Shown: one piece after another, positions 28,839-38,500 of the stretch | Position numbering within the stretch: the first letter of the stretch is position 1 | Layout: each line of letters begins with the position of its first letter | The notes under the pieces: generated by a model | The model's input: the letters and a program-made list of their open reading frames with translations, nothing else | Told to the model about the DNA's origin: nothing | The model's database searches: none | Translations under genes and position numbers: made by a program | Source of the DNA: Tritrichomonas musculus | Lineage: Eukaryota > Parabasalia > Tritrichomonadida > Tritrichomonadidae | DNA length: 64,000 nt | Reading direction: 5' to 3' | Assembly: GCA_039105265.1 (NCBI GenBank) | Contig: JAPFFF010000020.1 | Span: 637,001-701,000 of the forward strand

Positions 28839-29390
28839 ATGTCAAAACATCTAACAGGTTCTAAGAGACTTGCAGTTATTCATAAATGGTTGAATGGAAG
28901 GGATGACCCAGATTGGGAAGTGCTTCCTACGAAAACCAAAGACAAGTATATTGTAAAACAGCGAAAAACTCCAATAACTCGAGAATATCAAGAAAACTCA
29001 GAAAGTGAAAATAACGAAGATACTCAAGAAAACTCAGACAGTGAAGAACATGAGGAACTTGAAGAAAAGCCAAGAAAGCCAATAAGTTCGAAAGCTGCAC
29101 GAAAACCTCCAAAACCTCGAAAAACTCAACAAAGCCAAGTTTATGACCCTACTGTGAATGAGGAAATACTAAAACAGCTAAAATCACTAGGTGAAGAAAT
29201 GAAGATAAGTCGAGAGAAGAAAGAACAGAGACGTATGATAAAGGAGGTTGTTGATAAAAGGATGAGTAAACCAAGACAACAGTATGTTCCTGAAGAACCG
29301 CCACAACAATATGAAGAAGAACAACAACCTCAATATATACCTATGAGACCTATTGGTAGGAGAAATCGCATCTTTGAAGATATGATGTAA
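28839..29390 (+). CDS. Charged, largely disordered protein before the capsid gene
   Basis: A 183-residue protein: a short globular start (HLTGSKRLAVIHKWLNGRDD), an acidic Ser/Glu run, a Lys/Pro-rich stretch, a coiled-coil piece (EEILKQLKSLGEEMKISREKKEQRR) and a Pro/Gln-rich tail ending RRNRIFEDMM. Probable virion or scaffold protein by position; no family recognised. Confidence 0.55.
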   Translation: MSKHLTGSKRLAVIHKWLNGRDDPDWEVLPTKTKDKYIVKQRKTPITREYQENSESENNEDTQENSDSEEHEELEEKPRKPISSKAARKPPKPRKTQQSQVYDPTVNEEILKQLKSLGEEMKISREKKEQRRMIKEVVDKRMSKPRQQYVPEEPPQQYEEEQQPQYIPMRPIGRRNRIFEDMM

Positions 29391-29407
29391 ATTTTTTTCT
29401 ATCTAAA

Positions 29408-31096
29408 ATGCTCAACAAGGAATCCTATATGAAAACCTCAGCAGAGGTTTGTACGCAGATTGCATCTTACTTTGATGTTGTCGATAATTGCATAGCACTT
29501 AGTGATACAAATAAGGCATACTCATTAAATCCACAAACTTCGTATTCACCATCACCACCAATTAAGAGTGGTTCCTGTACAACATGTATTATCTCTCCTA
29601 ATACTCATAATACTGCAGACATATATAATGGTTTTATTCGAGCAGATATGAAAGTGACATTAAAGATTGATAAACCAATAGCTAGTGATTTAGAAAATGT
29701 TGATGGATATAATTTTGGTAAGGTATGGTTTGGTTTTAAGGATGCTCGAGATGCTGTTGAGAAGTATGAAATTGTTGCTAATGGTATGACTCTTTATACC
29801 CAGAACTTTGGATGTGAAGAATCCTTTTTAACTGCATGTTGTGCAAATGAAGTTACTAAAAGAGCTGATATATATAGTAAAGCAAGACATAAGGATATTT
29901 GGAATGATACTCATGGAAGGAGATGTGGTTTTGTTGCCAACCTTAACCAAAATGTAACGGAAGTCACATCAACAATTAGATTAAAGATTGATTTGCGACG
30001 ATTCCTACCTTTATCTAATATCAAGTACTTGCCAGCATTTGCAGGTAAAATTGAATTACGTCTATACTTTTCAACAGCTGGTATGGTATATTGTCCTGTA
30101 GGTATGGAAAAGAGGTTACTTAGACATCCTTTTGATGGAGTAGATTTTAGTGTTGATGAAATTACAAATGAATTTAGACCTATTGGAGAGCCAATATGGA
30201 TGTGGACCAGTACTGATAAGATAGCTAAAAGTGATCTTAATCACCCCAAGAATCTTCCACCTGTTGGAGATACAAATGGTGGTTTTGTGTATAAACCGAA
30301 GAAAGATGATGCCTCAACGAAAGTAAGAGTAGACAGAAAAGTATATAGTGATTGGAGAACCTGGAGTGTTGTTGATTATTCCATTGAAGAATGTGCGAGT
30401 ATTATACCTTGTTTTGGTATTCATGAATCAGTATATACAGCACTTGTTCAAAGATATGCTAACCCTCAACATCCACTCACATTCCCAACACAGATTATGT
30501 CATTTTACACTTGTACAAGACCTCTTAAGAATGAACAAGATAAAGCAACTATTACTATTACACCTAATTTTGTAGATAGTATGTTTTGCTTATTCCCACT
30601 CAGGCATACACATAAGACATACTTCAAGAATCCTATGTTTGAAGCATTTCATATGAATTGTGGTAATTACAATAATATTCCTGCTAAAGCATTTGGTACG
30701 AATGGTAAGTATCCAGAGTTCCTCGAATATTGCCAGAATGCAATGAACATGAATGGAGAGCAAAATGGATTTAATAAAGAGGTTATTGCAAGTCTAGCTA
30801 ATGAGAATCAGTATAATGAAAATACAACAGGCTATTATCCAAATGATAGGTCCTCATTCTTCATAGGTCTTCCTACTGAAACAGATGGAACATATCAACA
30901 AGGTCTTTCAAGTCTTTCACCTATTAACTTCGAACTGATATGTAGTCAAATGGCAAATAATCCATTTAGACAGGAAGTAGATACACCTCCATTATTATGC
31001 TTATTAACAGATATATCAATTAGTATCTTAATTAGACCAAACGGTATGCCACCATCAGTACGTATTGGTCCTTATGATTTAACAACCCCTGAGTAA
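29408..31096 (+). CDS. Major capsid protein (double jelly roll)
   Basis: A 562-residue beta-rich protein of the size and position of the Polinton major capsid protein. Typical features are the N-terminal helix, a first barrel with VWFGFKDARDAVEKYEIVANG (capsid proteins of this group have a VxIGxxxAxDxFxxxxI-like helix-strand unit), the segment IRLKIDLRRFLPLSNIKYLPAF, which matches the widely conserved iPL-dlF-fl-----lP---g motif, and a C-terminal strand ISILIRPNGMPPSVRIGPYD. C copy at 57689-59377 differs at about 14 residues by eye, several in adjacent pairs or triplets. Confidence 0.88.
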   Translation: MLNKESYMKTSAEVCTQIASYFDVVDNCIALSDTNKAYSLNPQTSYSPSPPIKSGSCTTCIISPNTHNTADIYNGFIRADMKVTLKIDKPIASDLENVDGYNFGKVWFGFKDARDAVEKYEIVANGMTLYTQNFGCEESFLTACCANEVTKRADIYSKARHKDIWNDTHGRRCGFVANLNQNVTEVTSTIRLKIDLRRFLPLSNIKYLPAFAGKIELRLYFSTAGMVYCPVGMEKRLLRHPFDGVDFSVDEITNEFRPIGEPIWMWTSTDKIAKSDLNHPKNLPPVGDTNGGFVYKPKKDDASTKVRVDRKVYSDWRTWSVVDYSIEECASIIPCFGIHESVYTALVQRYANPQHPLTFPTQIMSFYTCTRPLKNEQDKATITITPNFVDSMFCLFPLRHTHKTYFKNPMFEAFHMNCGNYNNIPAKAFGTNGKYPEFLEYCQNAMNMNGEQNGFNKEVIASLANENQYNENTTGYYPNDRSSFFIGLPTETDGTYQQGLSSLSPINFELICSQMANNPFRQEVDTPPLLCLLTDISISILIRPNGMPPSVRIGPYDLTTPE

Positions 31097-31124
31097 AAAG
31101 ATGTATATTTTTATTTTATAGAAA

Positions 31125-31559
31125 ATGTCGAATGATTATAGAAGCCTACATGCTGAGATTGTTGGAAGAGAAGGTATGATGTATAATGAAGCTACCATGA
31201 AAAATAAGGACATAGAGTTTCAACATTTTGGTGTGTTCAGTAATACTAATACTTATTCTGTAACCTTCAACCCATATATTAATCGACCACCTACCCAGAT
31301 TATTGAACATGAGGACCCTGTTAGATTTCCAGATACTCGAGAACATATAACAAAACCTGTTCGTGAACCTCCTGTTAGTATTACAGATGGTGGTTTTTAT
31401 CGACATATAGGTGAAAAAGATAAACCAGTACCTCTCTTACCAAAATATCTTAAGAAGCCTGAGAAACCACCAATGCAAGGTAGAGCAAGAGAATATAATA
31501 AACAAGATATTCGATATGGACCTACTCAGCATATCTTTACCCAAAATAACATCTATTAA
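31125..31559 (+). CDS. Small Polinton protein after capsid gene
   Basis: A 144-residue protein, rich in Pro and charged residues, with repeated short strands (TYSVTFNPYINRPPTQ, KPVREPPVS) and a C-terminus ending PTQHIFTQNNIY. Unknown family; conserved in C with very few changes. Confidence 0.55.
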   Translation: MSNDYRSLHAEIVGREGMMYNEATMKNKDIEFQHFGVFSNTNTYSVTFNPYINRPPTQIIEHEDPVRFPDTREHITKPVREPPVSITDGGFYRHIGEKDKPVPLLPKYLKKPEKPPMQGRAREYNKQDIRYGPTQHIFTQNNIY

Positions 31560-31583
31560 TTTTTTATTGATTTTTTTATCCAG

Positions 31584-32030
31584 ATGAAAATGACAACAAG
31601 AAACGTCTATGACTATGTCAATGAACTTCGCGCAAAATGTGCTCCAAATACTAAACAATGTAATTTCTCGATACTTTGTGACAAGTACCCAATGAAAGCA
31701 GGAGAATGGAGCTATTTAGGTAAAGTACTTTATGTCTCAATCAAGATAAAAGACAAGTGCCATAGATTTTATCCAGATAAGCTCAAAGAACTTGATCTTG
31801 ACTCGATATTTATTAAGCCTAACTCAAGGAGAAAAATAACTGAAGATTTCGAAGAGTTCTACATAAATGGAAACACTACCATTCAAGAGTATCAAGGAAT
31901 CAAATACTACAACTACTCCATTGCAGCTGCTCCTACAAGTCATAAACCAAAAATCGATGCTCTCAAGCAGAAATATCAAATTGAGTCATTTGACATGTTT
32001 ATTGGAGAACAGCTAGACTTAGTACTTTAA
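31584..32030 (+). CDS. Small Polinton protein, unknown
   Basis: A 148-residue globular-looking protein (NVYDYVNELRAKCAPN at the start, YQIESFDMFIGEQLDLVL at the end). No motif recognised; conserved in C. Twenty-odd bases separate it from its neighbours on each side. Confidence 0.55.
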   Translation: MKMTTRNVYDYVNELRAKCAPNTKQCNFSILCDKYPMKAGEWSYLGKVLYVSIKIKDKCHRFYPDKLKELDLDSIFIKPNSRRKITEDFEEFYINGNTTIQEYQGIKYYNYSIAAAPTSHKPKIDALKQKYQIESFDMFIGEQLDLVL

Positions 32031-32051
32031 GCCTATTTTTTCCCAACCTAA

Positions 32052-32576
32052 ATGATTAAGAAGAGGAGTACAACCAATGGAGTTCAAGCAAATGTATCTT
32101 TAGAACCATCAGCAGCTGCATCATCTACATCAAACATCAACAACAACATTATTATTAATAAGAGAGATGATGGTAAGGAAGACATTGTTATTACAAGAGA
32201 CATTGGAGTGCAAACTGAACCTGTTGAAGTTGAACCAGATGTACGTAATGTTATACTTGAAGCATATGCACAAATACTACTTAATCAAGACAAAGCACTA
32301 CTAGCTAACATTATATCAAAGAAATGCATCATAGTACCTATTGAATCTCTTAGCAACATCATCAAAGCAATACTACATGTTAATGAGGTTGAAGTACAAC
32401 TTAATGAAGATGTTGGATGTTGTGCAGCTAAGAGCAATCCAATAAGAAAAATAGATGCTATTAAAATTATTAAAGATAATGGAGAGGTAGTCATTGACTT
32501 GAAACAAGTATATAATAAAGAATATAATGAGCTTGTTAATAATTATCATGTATGCTTAAAATATTGCATAGTATAA
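32052..32576 (+). CDS. LNEDxGC-family protein with GVQT motif
   Basis: A 174-residue protein. The N-terminus is Ser/Asn-rich, then RDIGVQTEPVEVEP (LC8-like motif with an acidic +2 residue), then a helical domain and VEVQLNEDVGCCAAK, the signature shared with the element A protein at 3952-4659. Function unknown. Last gene of the plus-strand block that starts with the protease. Confidence 0.6.
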   Translation: MIKKRSTTNGVQANVSLEPSAAASSTSNINNNIIINKRDDGKEDIVITRDIGVQTEPVEVEPDVRNVILEAYAQILLNQDKALLANIISKKCIIVPIESLSNIIKAILHVNEVEVQLNEDVGCCAAKSNPIRKIDAIKIIKDNGEVVIDLKQVYNKEYNELVNNYHVCLKYCIV

Positions 32577-32629
32577 AAAAAGACATATAAAAAAAAAACT
32601 TAAAAATTAGAAGCAATTATTTTTTACTC

Positions 32630-33001
32630 TTACTCCTTGTCTTTTGGAGATGAAGCTTCTTGTTCATCTTCATCATCATCTTCTTGTGTCTCTTGCGAGT
32701 CAGGCACTATAGGCACGTGAAAGCCAATAGATTTTGGTTTTGTAGATTGAGGAATCTTTTTATGATAAACCTCGCAGGTAGTGAGATTCATTTGAGTAAG
32801 TGCTTCAGCAATCTTGTTCAAGTTTGCTTGTATCAATGGGTCGTAGATGATGCAGACAGTAGATGGTGTCGAGTTTATTATTTTTTGGTTGAACAGAAAT
32901 ATCACCTCTTTAATAGCATTGGCTAATTCAACATGAGTATTTTTTATAGCTAGCTTTTGCTGTTTTTGGAATTCTTTGAAGTCATTTCCAGAACGCGACA
33001 T
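32630..33001 (-). CDS. Small Polinton protein with acidic tail
   Basis: A 123-residue protein: helical start (MSRSGNDFKEFQKQQKLAIK), a folded middle (YDPLIQANLNKIAEALTQMN) and a strongly acidic end (DSQETQEDDDEDEQEASS). No family recognised. Divergent from the next basic protein, with 76 bp between starts. Confidence 0.55.
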   Translation of the reverse strand: MSRSGNDFKEFQKQQKLAIKNTHVELANAIKEVIFLFNQKIINSTPSTVCIIYDPLIQANLNKIAEALTQMNLTTCEVYHKKIPQSTKPKSIGFHVPIVPDSQETQEDDDEDEQEASSPKDKE

Positions 33002-33077
33002 TTTAAAAAATGAAGTGATTTTGTTTGCGAATATTCAATTTTCAAAAATATTTCAATTTTTTTTCTCGAATGAAATC

Positions 33078-33338
33078 ATGAGCCAAAATTTAGATTTGGG
33101 TGAGTTCAAGGAAACAGCTATCATCAAGAAGTTGAAGAAGTCCAAGAGTAACAACAACCTCAAAAATATTGATACTGCAAAAACTGAAACAACAGAAAAA
33201 CGTGGTAGAAAGCAAAAGTATGCAACTGTTGAAGAACGAAATGAAGCACGTAAACAACAGCAAAAGGCATATCGTGAAAGAAAGAAAAGAGAAGTACAAA
33301 GTATGAAGGAAAAAATAATGTTGTATGTAAGCAAATAG
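33078..33338 (+). CDS. Basic DNA-binding-like protein
   Basis: About 86 residues from ATG 33078 (MSQNLDLGEF). The C-terminal half is a basic helix (EERNEARKQQQKAYRERKKR) after an AT-hook-like KRGRKQKYAT. The pattern resembles bZIP basic regions and small basic proteins of large DNA viruses. Likely DNA binding or packaging. The stop lies at the edge of a 19-bp repeat array. Confidence 0.6.
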   Translation: MSQNLDLGEFKETAIIKKLKKSKSNNNLKNIDTAKTETTEKRGRKQKYATVEERNEARKQQQKAYRERKKREVQSMKEKIMLYVSK

Positions 33339-33415
33339 GTATCACATGAGGAAAAAGGTATCACATGAGGAAAAAGGTATCACATGAGGAAAAAGGTATC
33401 ACATGAGGAAAAACA
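33337..33415. repeat. 19-bp tandem repeat, 4 copies
   Basis: GGTATCACATGAGGAAAAA repeated four times. The corresponding place in C (about 55195-55460) has about 14 copies of a related 19-bp unit, so this is a variable-number tandem repeat. Confidence 0.9.
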
Positions 33416-33441
33416 AGTAGATTAAAAAAAATTTTTTTTAG

Positions 33442-33867
33442 TTATTCATTTTTTTTGTAGTACATTGTTATTAGCTTATTGTTTTTTTTCACTCTCTTAT
33501 GAGTAAAGTGTCTCTTTGTTCCATCGAGATGCCCGAAACCAAGTCGAGTAATAGGTAGTTCATGACCAAAGAACATGTTGTACAAGTTAACAATGTCTCT
33601 TGCAGGATAACAATCTTTCTCGAGGTTGTCAAACCATTCATCATACCTCTTTTTTTGTTTTGCTCGAAGTCGATGTGCATCATTTTCAAGAGCTTGAGCA
33701 TAATTTTCACACATCGTTCTTAAATTTGATGTATCATCTTCAACTTTTAGTTGAGATATTTTTTTCGACATGTTTATATTTATTTTGTAGTCGAATGAAT
33801 CATGATCTTTAGGAGGTGTTTGTTTTTGTAAAATATCTTCTATTTTATCTTCTTCTTCATTCATCAT
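33442..33867 (-). CDS. Basic Polinton protein, unknown
   Basis: About 141 residues from ATG 33867 (the frame continues upstream only through low-complexity sequence). Acidic start, then KKISQLKVEDDTSN, a helical middle and a basic end (DGTKRHFTHKRVKKNNK). Unknown family; conserved in C at 54729-55154. Confidence 0.55.
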   Translation of the reverse strand: MMNEEEDKIEDILQKQTPPKDHDSFDYKININMSKKISQLKVEDDTSNLRTMCENYAQALENDAHRLRAKQKKRYDEWFDNLEKDCYPARDIVNLYNMFFGHELPITRLGFGHLDGTKRHFTHKRVKKNNKLITMYYKKNE

Positions 33868-34057
33868 TAATAAAATAATAGTGATATTAATAAATATATT
33901 TTTTTTAAATTTCAATATATTTTATTTTTTTTAATTCAATTTTTGAATTTTTATAGTGAATTTAACTTTTTCAAAGAAAACTTTCCACCTTCGAGTTTTT
34001 CTACAAGATTTAAAATTTAGTGATATCAACTAAAAAATAGATCATTTTTATACTTGT
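33868..34057. promoter_or_regulatory. Divergent AT-rich intergenic region
   Basis: 190 bp between two divergent genes, very AT-rich, conserved in C (54539-54728). It presumably holds both promoters; no precise signal defined. Confidence 0.35.
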
Positions 34058-34450
34058 ATGTCATACAACTACAGCTCAGACAGCGATGTTAGTCTATTTG
34101 ACTCGATCGAGCAATTGGGTCAACAAGCTCCACCATCAGATCCACCATCAGCTCCACCCACAGAAGATTGGATCAAGAACATGACCCCAGAACAACTCGA
34201 ATCCATGCGACAGTTCATCATGAAGCAGCAAGAAGAAGCAGCAGCTAGATTAAAGAAGAAGCAAGAAGAAGAAGCAGCTAGATTGAAGAAGCAGCAAGAA
34301 GAAGAAGCAGCAGCTAGATTAAAGAAGCAGCAAGAAGAAGAAGAAGAAGCAATCAGATTGAAGAAGCAGCAAGAAGAAGAAGAAGCAGCAATCAGATTGA
34401 AGAAGCAGCAAGAAGAAGAAGAAGCAGCTAGATTGAAGAAGAAGCATTAG
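34058..34450 (+). CDS. Glu/Lys/Gln repeat coiled-coil protein
   Basis: A 130-residue open frame. An acidic Ser-rich start (SYNYSSDSDVSLFDSIEQLG) and a Pro-rich stretch precede tandem KKQQEEEEAAR units predicted to form a long single helix or coiled coil. The DNA is a purine-rich GAAGAAGCAGCA repeat and likely unstable in copy number. The C counterpart (54014-54538) has more Ser/Ala-Pro repeats in front. Structural role inferred. Confidence 0.5.
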   Translation: MSYNYSSDSDVSLFDSIEQLGQQAPPSDPPSAPPTEDWIKNMTPEQLESMRQFIMKQQEEAAARLKKKQEEEAARLKKQQEEEAAARLKKQQEEEEEAIRLKKQQEEEEAAIRLKKQQEEEEAARLKKKH

Positions 34451-34455
34451 CAAGA

Positions 34456-35499
34456 TTGAAGCAAGAAGACGATGCAAGAAGGAAGAATCCATATGTTCCA
34501 TATGTTCCAATTTCAAATAAAGTCTTTCCACCACCTCGCTCATATAATATAATACAAGTTCCTCCACCTCCTTCTAAACAACAAATACCGCCACCTCCAA
34601 GTGTTCTAGCTAGACCATCTGCATTTACCGAGAAACAAAAACTCGGTTCCAATCCAAAAGAAGAAACAAAGATAGAAGGAGAAGAAGAAGAAGTTGATCA
34701 TGAACAAGAACAAGAACCAGTTCACAGAGAACCATATAAGCCACCTAAAAGTGTTCATGATATGAAATCCAATAGTGATTATAAGGAGGATAATGTTAGG
34801 CCATTCGACTTTCGAGATGAAATGGAACGAATAATAGAAGAAAATGAAAACTTGAAAGACCGATTAACGAAGTTGGAGGAGCGAATGACTGGTGTAGAAT
34901 TTCACATTGAAGACATCAATCACAATGCTGAAGAACTCAGGAAAGACATTGATAATAGCGACGAATACGCACTCGAGCTGATGAAATTAGAACTTGCTCC
35001 AAAAAAGGTGGCGAAGTACATTAACAATATTCACGATCTAAAGAAGGACGTGTCAAATCTCAAAAATGCTCAACAAGCTGGTCCTCCAACAGATGATTCA
35101 TTTGCTGAAAAGTTGGCAAGATCGAACTTGATGATGAAAGAAGCTGATTATCTTCGAAACATGTTGGAAGCTGTTGAATTATATGACAAGAAAAAAGTAC
35201 CAGAGCAGATAAGCGTGTTCAAGTCCTATGGATGGAAGTTGTCCAATTGCGTTTATCATCTTCGACAATACTTATCACAAGAAGAGAAAGAGAAGTTGGA
35301 CAAAGCATGCAGCTTCGAGAGAGGTGGAAAGAAGCAATCACCGAAGCAAGTGCTGAAAGCCATGAGGCAATGGGGTGAATCAATGGAGAAGAACGACATT
35401 CAACGGATCACTGAATCGAAGGTGAAAGGAAATGAGTTCCAATATCATTTTCCATATCTCGATGATAATGTCGTTGATAATGATGATTACCCCCAATAA
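34456..35499 (+). CDS. Coiled-coil protein upstream of polymerase
   Basis: An open frame of about 347 residues. A Pro-rich start (PPPRSYNIIQVPPPP) and acidic stretch are followed by a coiled coil (IEENENLKDRLTKLEERMTG...EELRKDIDNSDEY) and a helical C-terminal domain (LARSNLMMKEADYLRNML, YGWKLSNCVYHLRQYLS). Its position directly upstream of the polymerase is where a replication or terminal-protein-like factor could sit, but no such motif is proven. C homolog: 53011-53748. Confidence 0.5.
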   Translation: MKQEDDARRKNPYVPYVPISNKVFPPPRSYNIIQVPPPPSKQQIPPPPSVLARPSAFTEKQKLGSNPKEETKIEGEEEEVDHEQEQEPVHREPYKPPKSVHDMKSNSDYKEDNVRPFDFRDEMERIIEENENLKDRLTKLEERMTGVEFHIEDINHNAEELRKDIDNSDEYALELMKLELAPKKVAKYINNIHDLKKDVSNLKNAQQAGPPTDDSFAEKLARSNLMMKEADYLRNMLEAVELYDKKKVPEQISVFKSYGWKLSNCVYHLRQYLSQEEKEKLDKACSFERGGKKQSPKQVLKAMRQWGESMEKNDIQRITESKVKGNEFQYHFPYLDDNVVDNDDYPQ

Positions 35500-35563
35500 G
35501 ATAGGTCATAAATAAAAAAAAAATAATTTTTTTAACTTTTTCTTTGTTTTTATTTTCATCGTT

Positions 35564-35572
35564 TCACTTTTA
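35564..35572 (+). promoter_or_regulatory. Initiator-like motif before polymerase B
   Basis: TCACTTTTA, 11-13 nt before the ATG at 35577, fits the trichomonad initiator TCA-Y-T-W pattern. The same sequence and spacing occur before the C copy (about 52941-52950). Confidence 0.5.
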
Positions 35573-35576
35573 TTTT

Positions 35577-38500
35577 ATGTTAAACATGAACAAGGACATT
35601 GAAGATAATTTTTTAGATGCTATTGGAGATGTCTATGCTGATACAAAATCACAGTTTCGTCGTGAATATAATCGACGTGCAAAACAATACCAAAAGAAAG
35701 ACAAATTTCAAGAAGAAATGAGGAAGCTCATGATTCCTGCAGGACAAGGTATTGGTTTTGCTACAGACATCAATCAAGATGAATATAAGAGGTACGCATT
35801 TACGGAAGCACTACGACAGATACATAAAAAGAAAAATGTTGGAAGACCTATTGTTAAAGCAATTGCACTTGATGGAACTTATAAGTACTTCACACTCAGT
35901 GATAAGCACAACTTCGAAAGTACATTAGGTCATATAACAGGAGAACTTGATTTAAGTGAAGACCAGTCAGACACTAATCCATATATCTCAAACATGTTCA
36001 TTCCAGTTCGATATGAGGTACAATTTATTGACATGAACAAAACAAATGATGGTGTTCATTTTAGAACCAAGATGCAAGATATGGATACTCATGAAATCTA
36101 TGATGAAGAAGTAGAACTTGATGAAGACTATCGAAATACACCAGAAGGTAGTTTTTTCCCATACATCAATCTATCACCTATAGACTTATCTACATACCAA
36201 ATCTTTCATGAGGTAAGGAAAGAGAACTACAGAGATAATTGTTTTGTATATGCTTGTATACAATCCGGTGTGTTCACTGATGATGAAATAGATGACTTAC
36301 GATTTTTTGTTCAAACAAGAACCATACCCAATAACAAGATAGAAGAAGTAGCTAAAAAGTTCAAGTGCAATTTTAGTATCATTAGAATTGTTGAACAACC
36401 TGATAAATACAAGTATGAAACAAGAATCAACACCAGAAAGAAAAAATGGTCTGTTGATTTTAAAAGAGAAGTTAACCTGATATTGTTCAAAGACCATTAT
36501 ATGCTCAACAGGAAAATACCTTGTACATTATTCTACCTTCAACACTATGAAGAACTTGATAGAACATTTGCATATATGCCTTTTGACAAAAGATGTATGA
36601 TAGCAAGATTGGAGAAAAATGGAAAGACTGTCAAAGACTATAAACATGAAGGAATCAAACCAATAACCTTTTTCCAAAAGATGTTTGAGTTACATCTATT
36701 TGAAGAAATCAAAGCATGCGAAATGGATATTATCAACACAACTGAATATGAACATGTTAATGACTATGTAAGTCTCGAATATAATGCAGAACAATGTACA
36801 AGACTCATTGAAAATAATAAAAAGAAACAAAATACATGGTCAAGGATTTATTATAGCGACTTCGAAACAAACTCTACAGTCAGTCCACATATACCATATC
36901 TCAATTGTACGATCTTTCGAGATAAAGCCAACATACATAAAATATCTATTCAAGGTGAAGATTGTGGACAGAAGCTCTTGAATTATTTATGGAGTGGCTC
37001 ATTAACATATTTTCACAACCTCAAGTATGATGCATGTTTTTTCATTAACACACCTGGATGGGATACCCAGATAACAGAACGAAGTGGAACTGTGTTGCAA
37101 ATCATCATGACATTATTCGAAGAAGGTACAAGGAAAGTCAAAAAGAGATTAACATTCAGGAACTCATATAGTATAATACCTCAAGCATTAAGTAAATTTG
37201 CTACAATGTTCAACCTCAATGTTCACAAGGAAGTCATGGCATATAAGCTATATACACAAGAGAACATTCAAAGAAGAATTGTTGATGCTACTGAGTTCCA
37301 ACAGCAATACATCGATGAAAATGCAGATAAGTTATCGAAAGCACAACTTGATGCAAACTGCAAACAGATTATCGAAAATGCAAAAATTGCAAATTGCTAT
37401 AATGATGGCAAAATCGACATCATTAAATATGCCATCTTCTATTGTTTCAAGGACTGTATTGTTTTGATGAAGGGAATGGAAAAATTTAATGAAGACCTGA
37501 AAGCAGTCTTTAAAGAAACAAAGACAGATATGTATGGTGTTCATGATTTTATATCTATAAGTGCTATTGGATACTGCTTTGCCAAGAAATATGGTTGCTT
37601 TGATGGATGTTATGAACTATCAGGTAAGTGTCAAGACTTCATACAACGATGTGTCTCTGGTGGAAGAACAATGACAGCAGGTAATGAAAAGCAATACATC
37701 GAAGGAAAGATACAAGACTTTGATGCAGTTAGCTTATATCCATCTGCAATGTATGTTATGGATGGTATACCATTAGGAAGACCAAAAGTAATACCACAAG
37801 GTACAACACATGAACAACTTATGCAATATGATACATTCTTTATCGAAGTCAACATCAAGAAACTCGAATGTAAATCAAAAGAGCCATATAAATTTGGACA
37901 AGTATTTACAAGGAATGAAGCAGGTAGTAAAATATTCGGCAATTTCCTTGTTGACCATTATTATATCGATAAAGTAGGTCTCATGGACTTGTTCGAATTT
38001 TATGATGTTGAATATGAGTTAATACGTGGCTATTACTTTGATGAAGGATTTAACAAGAAAATCAATGAGTTCATTGAGAAGCTCTTTAATCTCAGGGCAA
38101 GTTATAAAAAGCAAAAGAACCCTCTTGAACAAACAATAAAGCTCCTCCTCAACTCCATATATGGCAAGTCAATATTGAAAGCAACAAAGACTGAAACCAA
38201 GACAGTACCAAAAAGCCAACTATACAAGTACCTCTGGAGGAACTACAACTTTATCAAGGAGGTTGTTGAAGATGCTAATATTGATAAGTGCTATGTCAAG
38301 AAGTTGAAACCAATTAATGACCATTTCAACCTACCTCAATTTGGTGCAAGCGTTCTCTCTTGGAGTAAGCACTTAATGAACAGGGTTATGGCTACAGCTG
38401 AGCAAGCAGGTATACCTATCTTTTATCAAGATACTGATAGTATGCATGTACTTGAAAAAGATGTACCAAGGATAGCTGACTTATTCCAGTTCAAGTATCA

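Noticed and set aside
32285-32494. Many 60-100 residue frames opposite real Polinton genes (for example 32285-32494, 33053-33364, 37631-37942)
   Set aside because: Antisense shadows of conserved coding sequences with no independent support.
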